Notes: generated by a model not told the origin, from the letters alone. A DNA stretch of 7,717 nucleotides from an uncultured Campylobacter sp. (GCF_938045345.1 NZ_CALIMS010000022.1:1-7717), one strand, 5' to 3'; numbered from the stretch's first letter, positions 1 through 6,713 are shown. Made by a program: numbers and translations.

Positions 1-1
1 A

Positions 2-721
2 GCCGCCCATTTTTTGAAATTTGATCGCCTCGTCAAAGAGCTCCTTCGTCCGCGCGCAGTGCGTCGGCGAGAAATAATTAATCGGGAACGAATAATCCTT
101 GATCACGCTAAAAATCAGGTCAAATTTATCCGCGAGCCCGCCCATATGCATATGCAGCACGCCGCCTTTTTTCGAGATCATGCCGCCGATGCGGATCTGC
201 GTTAGGGTCTTGATGAGCTCCTGCGCGGTCGGGTAGCTGCCGCGGTTGTCGCTCATCGCGATCTTACAGCCGATGACCTTGTCGATGAGCACCAGATCGC
301 GCGTTACGGAGCCCGTAAATGTGACGCTAGGCAGCGCGTAAGAGCCCGTGTGGATGAAGGTCGAAATGCCCTCGTATTCGAGCGCTTTGGCCTTTGAGTA
401 GAGATTTTCTAAGCTCCTCGTGCACCCGTCTGTACCTAGCGTGCCCACGACCGTCGTCGTGCCGTAGCGGATGATCCCAGATAGCGTTATTTCGGGCGTT
501 CGAGAGTGATAGCCCGCCTCGCCGCCGCCGCCCGTGATGTGTACGTGCTGATCGATGAGCCCAGGCGCTAAAATTTTACCATCTAGATCGTAAATTTCAA
601 GTCCCTCGACTCGAAAATCAAGCCCCTTGGAAACGGCTAAAATTTTACCTCCGCCGAGCAAAACGTCGCTCCTGCCGATGTGCTCTGGCGCGTATAGATA
701 GGCATTTTTAAGTAGCAGCAT
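2..721 (-). CDS. iadA: Isoaspartyl dipeptidase (beta-aspartyl peptidase), 3' part missing
   Basis: This is a cytoplasmic metallo-amidohydrolase that cleaves isoaspartyl dipeptides arising from damaged proteins. The first 240 codons are present; the rest lies beyond the left edge (the E. coli protein is about 390 residues). What I see: IDQHVH with metal ligands H59 and H61, GGGGEAG with E68, TGSY with Y128, K153 (the carboxylated bridging lysine), SDNR with R160, HMG with H192, and THCAR with H221 and R224. As I recall E. coli IadA (H68, H70, E77, Y137, K162, R169, H201, H230, R233), every one of these sits at a constant offset of 9, so active-site spacing is fully kept. The last ligand, an aspartate, would lie outside the window. 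The ATG at 721 is preceded by GGAG at good spacing. A 185-bp spacer separates it from pgeF, with TATAAA-like boxes that could drive it separately. Confidence 0.95.
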   Translation of the reverse strand, partial: MLLLKNAYLYAPEHIGRSDVLLGGGKILAVSKGLDFRVEGLEIYDLDGKILAPGLIDQHVHITGGGGEAGYHSRTPEITLSGIIRYGTTTVVGTLGTDGCTRSLENLYSKAKALEYEGISTFIHTGSYALPSVTFTGSVTRDLVLIDKVIGCKIAMSDNRGSYPTAQELIKTLTQIRIGGMISKKGGVLHMHMGGLADKFDLIFSVIKDYSFPINYFSPTHCARTKELFDEAIKFQKMGG

Positions 722-906
722 ATTTTCTCCTTTGCTTTGGATTTTTATAAATTTTACGTTTTTTTGGCTTTCTTGACTGCGATGTCGCACCGCAATCTCG
801 CCTCTTTTTCGCCGTTTCGCTTTGCAGCGCCTCTACGTCAAATTTTATAGCGTTTCGAGAAATTTCAGCAGCCTTGCGGAGAAATTTTATATCCTATTTT
901 TGCTTT
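722..906 (-). other. Spacer between pgeF and iadA
   Basis: This 185-bp spacer holds no gene that I can support. Read on the minus strand it contains three TATAAA-type boxes (near 888-893, 844-849 and 744-749), any of which could be a -10 element for iadA. A short GC palindrome (TGCGA/TCGCA) lies near 778-790, but it has no T tract and is not a convincing terminator for pgeF. Confidence 0.4.
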
Positions 907-1641
907 TCATCGGCATGGCTTATTCATCACAAAGCCGCAGAAGCGCCCGGTAGTGCCATCTCTGCGGTATGAAAAATGCCGCTCGCTCTCGAAAGTGCAG
1001 CGCGGATCAAATTTAACGTTTCGCACCCCCGCAGCTGCGAGCTCGTCGCGCAGCGCAGCGTTCATATCGAAATGCCCCTGCGTTTTGTAGCGCTCAAACT
1101 CGCCCAGATCAAGCCCGCCAAGTTCGTAGTTTCGCGCCTTGATATTCGCGCCCACGAATACCTTCAGCTCCGCAGCGACGCAACCGAAGCGCTCGCTCAT
1201 CAAATTTATCGCATTCGTGCAGATCCGCCCTATCACGCCCGCGCGCCCCGCATGCACCGCAGCGACCACGCCGCGCCGCTCGTCCGCGATCAGCACTGGC
1301 GAGCAGTCCGCTACCAGCACGCACAGCGCCACGCCGCGCAGATCGGTCACGAGCCCGTCGCAGGGCGGGATTTCAACGCTAGCTGCGCGTAAAATTTCAA
1401 CGCGGTTTGAATGCATCTGGCGCATAAATTTTAAATTTTGCGGCGCGATGCCGAGCGCGGTGGCTAAAATTTCGCGGTTTTGCGCGACGTTTTGCGGATC
1501 GTCGCCCACGTGATCTCCTAAATTTAGGTTTACGTAGGCTCCGCCGCTTACGCCGCCAAGCCGCGTGCTAAAGCCCGCCAGCACGCGGCGTCCGTCCAAT
1601 ACAAACTCAAGATTTTCTCTGCAAATTTCGATTTTGTCCAT
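907..1641 (-). CDS. pgeF: PgeF/YfiH-family protein (peptidoglycan editing factor, 'laccase domain')
   Basis: This is a cytoplasmic zinc protein of the family once annotated as multicopper polyphenol oxidase. Known members act as purine nucleoside hydrolases or phosphorylases, and in E. coli as an editing factor that keeps wrong amino acids out of peptidoglycan precursors. From the ATG at 1641 it is 244 residues, normal for the family. Family motifs seen: STRLGGVS near the N-terminus, NLGDHVGDDP, QMHSNRV with zinc ligand H77, CDGLVTD, VADCSPV with C113, AVHAGRAG with H130, and FSYRRDGTTGR near the C-terminus. Many homologues have HAGWRG; here the Trp is replaced (HAGRAG). A GTG directly before the ATG (1644) could add one residue. 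The gap to the ribE stop is only about 10 bp and no strong ribosome site is visible, which suggests co-transcription and possibly coupled translation with ribE. Confidence 0.93.
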   Translation of the reverse strand: MDKIEICRENLEFVLDGRRVLAGFSTRLGGVSGGAYVNLNLGDHVGDDPQNVAQNREILATALGIAPQNLKFMRQMHSNRVEILRAASVEIPPCDGLVTDLRGVALCVLVADCSPVLIADERRGVVAAVHAGRAGVIGRICTNAINLMSERFGCVAAELKVFVGANIKARNYELGGLDLGEFERYKTQGHFDMNAALRDELAAAGVRNVKFDPRCTFESERHFSYRRDGTTGRFCGFVMNKPCR

Positions 1642-1651
1642 CACACGCCGC

Positions 1652-2473
1652 TTAATACAGGCTCAAAATTTTATCTACCGCGTCCCACGAAAGCCCGTCT
1701 TGCTCGCCATCGGCGCTCGCATCGCGTGCCGCAACAGTGCCGCGACCGACGAGCTGTCCGCCGGCAAAACCCAGCTGTGCCGCGACGTATCGGGCAAGCA
1801 GATCGGTTTCGATATTTACGCGGCGCCCGATTTTGTATGATCCAAAGAGCGTATCTTTAAGCGTGAGTGGGATGATCGTAAGGCGAATGGCGCAGCTTTG
1901 CGCTTCACTCTTTAAATTTGCGCCCAAGGAGTTTGGATCGCGAACAGAATTTGAGCCGCTAGAATTTTGCCCGCGCGAACCTGTGCCGCTAAAATTTGAA
2001 CCGAGCGGGCCTTTGCGGTCTTTGTGAATAAAATTTCCGCCGCCCGCAAGCACTTCGTTGATCGTTAGGCTCACGCCGTCGATCGCTACCGAGCCTTTCG
2101 GCGCTAGCAGCGGCGCTATGTGCAGCGGCGCACGGATAAAAAAATCGACGCCGCTTGCAAGCTTTGAAATTTTATAAATTTCGCCCACGGCATCGACATG
2201 TCCTTGGATCAAATGCCCGTCTATGCGCTCGCCTAGCCGCATCGCTGGCTCGATATGCACAGGACCGCGCAGGTTTTGTGCGGCGATGACGCGCGCCGTT
2301 TCGCTTGAAAGCTGCACCGCAAATCCGTCCGCAAAAAGCCGCGTCACGCTCAAGCACGCGCCGTTTACCGCGACGCTATCGCCAAGCGCGGGGCGATATC
2401 TCGCGCGCAGCCGTAGCGAATCGCCGCTAAAGCTCGCAACCTGCGCGATCTCTCTGATCAGTCCGTTAAACAT
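1652..2473 (-). CDS. ribE: Riboflavin synthase alpha chain with a large low-complexity insertion
   Basis: The enzyme converts two 6,7-dimethyl-8-ribityllumazine molecules into riboflavin plus 5-amino-6-ribitylaminouracil, the last step of riboflavin synthesis. The two-barrel architecture is clear. The first barrel has MFNGLI at 1-6, VNGACLSV at 36-43 and GHLIQGHVD at 86-94. The second has GSVAIDGVSLTIN at 127-139, then IRLTIIPLTLKDT (196-208) and VNIETDLLARY (219-229). It is 273 residues, against about 200 for typical members. Most of the excess is a Gly/Ser/Asn/Arg-rich block at about 143-194, between two strands of the second barrel; a smaller part is a tail around 235-262. PLT replaces the usual PHT. 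The ATG at 2473 has AAAGG six bases upstream. The gene leads directly into pgeF. Confidence 0.93.
   Translation of the reverse strand: MFNGLIREIAQVASFSGDSLRLRARYRPALGDSVAVNGACLSVTRLFADGFAVQLSSETARVIAAQNLRGPVHIEPAMRLGERIDGHLIQGHVDAVGEIYKISKLASGVDFFIRAPLHIAPLLAPKGSVAIDGVSLTINEVLAGGGNFIHKDRKGPLGSNFSGTGSRGQNSSGSNSVRDPNSLGANLKSEAQSCAIRLTIIPLTLKDTLFGSYKIGRRVNIETDLLARYVAAQLGFAGGQLVGRGTVAARDASADGEQDGLSWDAVDKILSLY
1892..2047 (-). repeat. In-frame low-complexity insertion within ribE
   Basis: This segment encodes about 50 residues rich in Gly, Ser, Asn and Arg that interrupt the second barrel domain of RibE. The DNA contains imperfect direct repeats: GCCGCTARAATTT occurs near 1955 and again near 1985 (30 bp apart, a multiple of three), and CGCGAAC occurs at 1939 and 1974. 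The pattern suggests local duplication that kept the frame. It could be a flexible surface loop. I see no sign of an intein or of a separate domain. Confidence 0.6.
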
Positions 2474-2479
2474 TATGAG

Positions 2480-2504
2480 CCTTTGGAATTTTTACGTGAT
2501 ATTA
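2480..2504 (-). promoter_or_regulatory. Candidate ribE promoter and ribosome site
   Basis: On the minus strand TAATAT (2504 to 2499) resembles a sigma-70 -10 box and would start RNA near 2491. It is followed by the ribosome site AAAGG (2484 to 2480), six bases before the ribE ATG. Campylobacter promoters often lack a clear -35 box, so the call rests on the -10 box alone. Confidence 0.4.
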
Positions 2505-2537
2505 GCGTAGAATTTTGAAATTTAAAGTTAAGTGAGC

Positions 2538-2560
2538 TCGGCGAGCACAAAGCCCGCCGA
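2538..2560 (-). terminator. Hairpin downstream of the cytochrome c gene
   Basis: TCGGCG (2538-2543) pairs with CGCCGA (2555-2560). Inside it is one A-C mismatch, then a GC/GC pair and a five-base loop. It begins 13 bases past the cytochrome stop codon, between that gene and ribE. The stem is strong, but what follows on the minus strand is T-poor for about a dozen bases before a mixed A/T run. It is therefore an imperfect intrinsic terminator and could be leaky or only protect the mRNA end. Confidence 0.45.
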
Positions 2561-2573
2561 ATGAAGTTTGAAA

Positions 2574-2894
2574 TTATTTTTTAGAAACTATGAAATCGGC
2601 TAGCGCTTCGATCGATTCGTCGTTAAGTGAAGCTGCTTGACCTTTCATAACGCCCATCATGCCGAATTTGCCCTTGCCGTCGCCTAAGGTGCCGTCTTTG
2701 TAGCCTTTTAGGCTAGCGATGATATCTTCCTTGCTTAGGGTGTTTAGCGCAGGTACTTTGCCGCCAAGATAAGGCTTCTCGGCGTTAGCTCCATGACAGG
2801 CCACGCATTTTTTATACAATGTAGCGCCATCAGCGGCGAATAAACTCGAACTAAACGCCGCAACCGCAGCACATGCAATAAGAACTTTTTTCAT
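2574..2894 (-). CDS. Small periplasmic class I cytochrome c (c553-like)
   Basis: This 106-residue protein is an exported mono-heme electron carrier. Residues 1-20 form a signal peptide (MKK, then a hydrophobic Ala-rich core) with likely cleavage around SLFA-A or AA-D. The mature part starts DGATLYKKCVACHG, where C30, C33 and H34 form the CxxCH heme site. The axial Met is one of M79, M80 or M83 in the GMMGVMKGQ segment, followed by a C-terminal helix (SIEALADFIVS). Such proteins in epsilonproteobacteria shuttle electrons from the bc1 complex to cbb3 oxidase or to cytochrome c peroxidases; which partner applies here is inference. It resembles the small periplasmic cytochrome c I recall from C. 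jejuni (Cj1153). AAAGGA lies a few bases upstream of the ATG, and the gene appears to be monocistronic, with its own promoter. Confidence 0.93.
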   Translation of the reverse strand: MKKVLIACAAVAAFSSSLFAADGATLYKKCVACHGANAEKPYLGGKVPALNTLSKEDIIASLKGYKDGTLGDGKGKFGMMGVMKGQAASLNDESIEALADFIVSKK

Positions 2895-2900
2895 TCCTAT

Positions 2901-2930
2901 CCTTTCTTTTTAAATTGTGGGTGCAGTATA
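2901..2930 (-). promoter_or_regulatory. Promoter and ribosome site of the cytochrome c gene
   Basis: Read on the minus strand, TATACT (2930 to 2925) is preceded by TTTTGAT, a typical Campylobacter -10 context, and predicts an RNA start near 2918. GAAAGG at 2906-2901 is the ribosome site. The predicted leader is about 25 nucleotides. Confidence 0.55.
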
Positions 2931-2934
2931 ATCA

Positions 2935-3173
2935 AAATTTAGTAAATTTCGGCTAAATTTTTGCAATTTGCGCCAAAGAGGCGAAATTCTATCTACTGCG
3001 AACTTTAGCGTAGAGACTCAAAGCGGAATTTATGCTGTAAAATTTTAAGCGAATTACGCCTTGCCACTTAAATTTCAATCGTAAAATTTCGCGGCGAAAT
3101 TCTACGGCGGAATTTCATCTAGACGCCAAATTCCATCGCGAAATTCTGCGTAGAATTTTAAAATTTCGCCGCT
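2935..3173. repeat. Spacer with repeated GCGAAATTCT words and small inverted repeats
   Basis: I see no supported gene between the ABC exporter and the cytochrome promoter. GCGAAATTCT occurs three times (2981-2990, 3094-3103, 3138-3147). AATTTCGC and GCGAAATT form an inverted repeat around a single G (3085-3101). AAATTCT and AGAATTT form another around GCGT (3141-3158). The last lies just past the exporter stop and might fold in its 3' RNA, but it has no T tract. Part of the pattern reflects the AAATTT-rich word use of the whole window. Confidence 0.45.
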
Positions 3174-4730
3174 TTACTTTATGCGCGAAATTTCGCCGCC
3201 TTGCATCTTATAAATTTTATCTGCGGCGCCGAAGTATTTATCATCGTGTGAGATCGCAAAGACCGTGTATCCGCGCGATTTCAGCTCGGGTAAAATCCGC
3301 TCGTAAAACTCCGTGCGAAACTGCGGATCGAGATCGGCCGCAAACTCATCAAGCATCAAAAATTTTCGCCCGTCCATCAGCACGCTTACGAGCGCCAAAC
3401 GCTTGCGCTGCCCGCTAGATAGGCTCGTAGTGCTAAATTTAGCCCCGTTAAGCCCTACCTTATCCTGCAGGTGCGTGAGCGCGAGCCACTCGCGCGCGAT
3501 GTCCGCATCGCCAGTAGCGTAGTCGAAGAGATAAAAATCGCTAAAAACCGCGCTTATGTTGTTACTGTAGGCGCGCAGATCGGAGGGTTCAAGGGCCGCG
3601 CCGTCGGCTAAAATTTCGCCCGTTTGCGGCGTATAAAGACCCGCTAAAATCATAAAAAGCGTCGATTTGCCGCTACCGTTTTCGCCGATCAAAAACACCG
3701 TTTCGCCCGCATTTAGCTGCAAGTTTACCCCTTTAATGCCGAATTTCCCGCCCGGATACGAAAAGCCCACGCCTTTAAGCTCCAGGCTGCGCCACGGCTG
3801 CATTTGCGCAAGCTCAAAGCCCTGCACGAACGGGTCTAAGCCTAACTCATTGATCTTTGCGTAGGCGATCTTTGCGCGCAGAACGCTAGGAAGCGAGAAT
3901 ATGAGCATCATCAAAGGCGCGCGCAAAAAAAGCACCGTAAGCGCGATCGTTACGGCGTTCGCAAGCTCCGCCTTGCCGCCGCTAAGCCCGAAATAAAGCA
4001 CAAAGCCCACCGCGCCTAGCATCATCACGTTCATAAAATTACTCGCAAACGCGCCGTAAACCTCGGCTCGCAGTGAGCTTTGGCGTAAATTTTGCGCGTT
4101 GGGCAAAAAGTCGTTTTCATATAGGCTTTTTGCTTTGGCTAGGCTTAGCGACAACTCCTTGTGCCCCTCGATCGCCGCGGCGTAGTTTTTATACAAAACG
4201 TCCTCGTTTTGGCGGTACAGATCGTAATTTTGCATGACTTTTTTCATCAAAAAGCGGTTGAAAATCATCAGCGCGCCGATCCAGATGAATAAAAACGCAA
4301 ACATCATAGGCGCGATGTATAGCACGTATATGCCGCAAAACAGCACGATCATCGCGCCTTGGATAAGCTCTGAGATGCGCATAAAGCCCTCGGTCAGGCG
4401 CGAAATATCGCTAGAAAGGGACGCAAGCAGGTTCGCCTTCGACGCAGCCTCGATGCGCTCGAACTTCGTATCGATGATCTGCTTGATAATCTTGGTGCGC
4501 AGATCGAATACGAAGTCGTTTTCCATCTTGCAAAGCATGATGCGGCTTAGCACCGAAAGCAGCAAAAATAGCGCCAAGAGCGCAAAAAATAGCGCGATGA
4601 TCCTGCCGCCTCTTTCGGCGCCGTCAAGTAGATATTTATTGATAAAGCTTAAAATCAAGATCCCCGAGCCGCTGTAGATCGCGTTTAGCGCGAGCATCGC
4701 GAGGATTTGTTTGGTATATTTTTTCATCAT
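3174..4730 (-). CDS. ABC exporter, fused permease-ATPase, YojI/PvdE/SyrD-like (cyclic peptide export family)
   Basis: This is an inner-membrane exporter half-transporter of 518 residues, expected to work as a homodimer. Residues 1-285 hold about six membrane segments (near 8-31, 45-65, 123-140, 143-160, 232-250, 258-282). The cytoplasmic segment GHKELSLSLAKAKSL (189-203) matches the G-x-KELKL feature of the YojI/PvdE/SyrD group. The ATPase domain has Walker A GENGSGKST (349-357), signature LSSGQRKR (437-444), Walker B FLMLDE (457-462) and H-loop H495. The usual Q-loop glutamine is replaced in SAVFSDFYLF, which I believe is common in this group. The cargo is unknown: no peptide, microcin or siderophore gene is adjacent. 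Two ATGs in tandem (4730, 4727) follow GGGG; the second has the better spacing and may be the true start. Confidence 0.88.
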   Translation of the reverse strand: MMKKYTKQILAMLALNAIYSGSGILILSFINKYLLDGAERGGRIIALFFALLALFLLLSVLSRIMLCKMENDFVFDLRTKIIKQIIDTKFERIEAASKANLLASLSSDISRLTEGFMRISELIQGAMIVLFCGIYVLYIAPMMFAFLFIWIGALMIFNRFLMKKVMQNYDLYRQNEDVLYKNYAAAIEGHKELSLSLAKAKSLYENDFLPNAQNLRQSSLRAEVYGAFASNFMNVMMLGAVGFVLYFGLSGGKAELANAVTIALTVLFLRAPLMMLIFSLPSVLRAKIAYAKINELGLDPFVQGFELAQMQPWRSLELKGVGFSYPGGKFGIKGVNLQLNAGETVFLIGENGSGKSTLFMILAGLYTPQTGEILADGAALEPSDLRAYSNNISAVFSDFYLFDYATGDADIAREWLALTHLQDKVGLNGAKFSTTSLSSGQRKRLALVSVLMDGRKFLMLDEFAADLDPQFRTEFYERILPELKSRGYTVFAISHDDKYFGAADKIYKMQGGEISRIK

Positions 4731-4775
4731 TTTGCCCCAACGAAATTTGAGCGCAATTGTGGCAAAATTCGCTTG

Positions 4776-4803
4776 AAAAAACGGTTAAATTTTAAATCCC
4801 GTT
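4776..4803 (-). terminator. Weak minus-strand terminator-like hairpin upstream of the ABC exporter
   Basis: On the minus strand AACGG (4803-4799), a 14-base AT loop and CCGTT (4784-4780) form a 5-bp stem, and the descending arm runs into six T in a row (4781-4776). No intact minus-strand gene ends here, so it would stop read-through or belong to a decayed gene. Confidence 0.3.
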
Positions 4804-5005
4804 CTCATTTCGTCGGCTAAATTTCGCCTTAATTTACGCAAAATTTTATCGCGAATCACATCGTTTACGGGGCATGCTGCTATTTATATGTATCACGCGG
4901 TGCTAATTTCATCCGCATTCTTATTTTAATTCGCTTCGTTTATATGCAACACTTGCCAATCTCCACTACGTCGATATACCGCCAGATACCCATACATTAT
5001 ACCTC

Positions 5006-5035
5006 GACGACAGAACGCGCTGTCGTTAAATTTTT
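5006..5035 (+). terminator. Orphan plus-strand terminator-like hairpin
   Basis: ACGACAG (5007-5013) and CTGTCGT (5020-5026) are perfectly complementary around a six-base loop, with a G-T pair possible outside. TAAATTTTT follows. It has the form of an intrinsic terminator on the plus strand, yet no plus-strand gene precedes it. Confidence 0.35.
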
Positions 5036-5298
5036 ACCCACGCCAAAATCAAAATTTTAAAATTACTCATCGCCACAGTCTTAACAAGCCGTATAAAATT
5101 TAACGCCGCGCATCAACCAAAACGATCACATTTAAATTTAGACGCCCCCATACCGTACTCTACTAAAATTTTATCTTTTCTACACGACGAAAGAGCCGTT
5201 AAATTTTAGCGTGCGTGTGTGAATTCTTCTTCAGCTACCTTATTGTAGCTTCTGCGGAGTGACTAAATATCTAAAAAATCTCGGAATTATCGTAAACC

Positions 5299-5331
5299 AA
5301 AAAAATATGGCGGATATCACAGAGGCGCCAT
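5299..5331 (-). terminator. Rho-independent terminator of the two-component operon
   Basis: On the minus strand ATGGCG (5331-5326), a 13-base loop and CGCCAT (5312-5307) form a 6-bp GC-rich stem. One A and seven consecutive T follow (to 5299). It lies about 105 bp downstream of the kinase stop codon with no gene in between, so it most likely ends the regulator-kinase transcript. Confidence 0.65.
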
Positions 5332-5435
5332 TGTACTATTAATAACAGATTTGTTAGGCTTTATAAATGAATTAATCAGCGCAAATAACGAGCTTAAAAT
5401 AATTTATAAGTATTAATAAACAAGTTATTTTTAGA

Positions 5436-6713
5436 TCAAGTGTTTATGAAACATATTAGAAAAATATTTTTACCGTCTTCGTACTTGTATTTTAAGGTGT
5501 GGCCGTGTTTTATAAAAATTTGGTTTGCGATATAAAGCCCAAGCCCCAACCCAGAATTTGACGACTCAAATTTCCTATTAAAAGCCCTTTGAAAATCAAG
5601 CCTTTGCGGATCAAGCTCATTGCCTACACTACTTATACACAGAGCATTTTTATCTATGCTTACAACAACCTTTTCGCTAGAGTATTTTAAGGCGTTATCG
5701 ATCAAATTTTTAACTCCGGTCGCATAAAGCTCAAAATCAACCTCAACCGCACTTATTTCTCCATCCGCTCGCACTTCTATGCGGCTCGTGTCTTTTAATA
5801 AAAGCATATCTACCGAGTGATCGACGATGTCTATAACTCGGTGCTTGTTCTTTTTAAGCTCCCATTGGCTCGATACAAGCTTTTCTACCTTTACGACTTC
5901 GCCCAGTATCATCTCAAGCCGTATAAAAATTTGTTTTAATCTATCCTTGATTTTATCATCTTGTAATATTTCGGCTATAATGTCCGCCATGATCCGCCCC
6001 TTCATTATAGGGTTGCGAAATTCGTGCAAGATGTTACGTAAAAATAGCGCTCTAGCCTCTTTTATCGCATCTATTTTTTGCATAGTCGTGTTAAATTCGC
6101 TAGCGATTTGGCCTATTTCATCATTTGCTTCTACTTTTAGCAATCTAAATTTGTCTTCTTCTCCCGCTCTTCTTATCATATTTTTTAAATTTCTGAGTCT
6201 CAGCAATTTTTTTAAGACGACTATGAAAAATGCGGCCATTACGATATTTACTATAAGCCAAAGTATCCAAATACTATGTGAAGAAAGCTCTTGTAAATTT
6301 TCTAAAGGCAGATCGTTTTTTGCAATGTCATCTTTGATTGATATATTAAGCCCGGCTGCGTCCATAATACGTGAAAACATCTTAGGATCTATGGAAGAAA
6401 ATCTAGGTACAAAGTAGAGCTTTTTGTTGTATCTTATCATATCGGCATACGAATCGCTAAAAATTTTCTCACCATTTTGCCTGATCTCATTTGGATCGAG
6501 ATCACTATTTTTAAGTCCGATTTGCGCTAGCTGCTTGGTTATATTGCCGTCTTCTTGTCCGCGTATGCGCATGCCTAGCATAAAGCGCTGGTAGGTAAAA
6601 TACTCCGCATCTCTTATTTGCCTTTTTGATTCGATGAAAAATGCTAAATTTACGACAACTAATGCGGCAAAAAAGAAAAAAGATATTAGTTTGATGATAG
6701 ATATATTACGCAT
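5436..6713 (-). CDS. Two-component sensor histidine kinase, ArsS/CprS-like
   Basis: This inner-membrane kinase has 425 residues. Order: membrane helix at about 9-27, periplasmic sensor region 28-146 without a domain I recognise, second helix about 147-169, HAMP-like linker about 170-220, then the dimerisation and phosphorylation helix with RNILHEFRNPI, where H230 is the phospho-acceptor. The ATPase part has the N box GVKNLIDNALKYSS (N336, N340) and the glycine box SGLGLGLYIA (387-396). The G1 box is atypical: S362-V363-G364 stands where D-x-G is usual. Overall form and partner resemble ArsS of Helicobacter (acid response) and CprS of C. jejuni; the actual signal is unknown. Its ATG lies inside the last codons of the regulator gene (8-bp overlap) and lacks a strong ribosome site, so translation is probably coupled. 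The region is more AT-rich than the genes to its left. Confidence 0.92.
   Translation of the reverse strand: MRNISIIKLISFFFFAALVVVNLAFFIESKRQIRDAEYFTYQRFMLGMRIRGQEDGNITKQLAQIGLKNSDLDPNEIRQNGEKIFSDSYADMIRYNKKLYFVPRFSSIDPKMFSRIMDAAGLNISIKDDIAKNDLPLENLQELSSHSIWILWLIVNIVMAAFFIVVLKKLLRLRNLKNMIRRAGEEDKFRLLKVEANDEIGQIASEFNTTMQKIDAIKEARALFLRNILHEFRNPIMKGRIMADIIAEILQDDKIKDRLKQIFIRLEMILGEVVKVEKLVSSQWELKKNKHRVIDIVDHSVDMLLLKDTSRIEVRADGEISAVEVDFELYATGVKNLIDNALKYSSEKVVVSIDKNALCISSVGNELDPQRLDFQRAFNRKFESSNSGLGLGLYIANQIFIKHGHTLKYKYEDGKNIFLICFINT

Larger units (their letters stand above)
4731..5435. other. 705-bp gene-poor stretch with hairpins and coding-like fragments
   Basis: No intact gene is supported here. 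It contains a strong minus-strand terminator for the kinase operon (5299-5331) and a plus-strand hairpin with a T run (5006-5035). A weaker minus-strand hairpin with a T run (4776-4803) and a 6-bp AGCTAC/GTAGCT hairpin (5233-5250) are also present. On the minus strand, short open stretches broken by stops read like protein (see the finding at 4785-5033). The left part is rich in AAATTTT words like the neighbouring genes; from about 5260 rightwards it becomes visibly more AT-rich. Confidence 0.6.

Noticed and set aside
976..1392. Plus-strand open frame of 138 codons
   Set aside because: It lies wholly antisense to pgeF, whose motifs are unmistakable. Its product has no recognisable features and follows from the GC-rich codon pattern of the real gene.
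907..1641. Laccase or multicopper oxidase annotation
   Set aside because: The motifs are those of the PgeF/YfiH zinc family (one Cys and two His ligands), not of the cupredoxin-type multicopper oxidases.
1642..1644. GTG codon just before the pgeF ATG as the start
   Set aside because: The ATG at 1641 directly follows it and is the more usual start; the difference is a single residue and no ribosome site favours either.
3085..3101. AATTTCGC-G-GCGAAATT as a CRISPR-like or mobile-element end
   Set aside because: There is no regular repeat-spacer array, no transposase and no target duplication; the words are common in this genome's composition.
5233..5250. AGCTAC/GTAGCT hairpin as a terminator or attachment site
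   Set aside because: No T tract follows on either strand, and no integrase, tRNA or matching second copy is present.
5827..6417. Plus-strand open frame of 196 codons
   Set aside because: It is antisense to the sensor kinase; the Ser/Ile/Phe-rich product is a mirror of the kinase codons and no ribosome site was evident.
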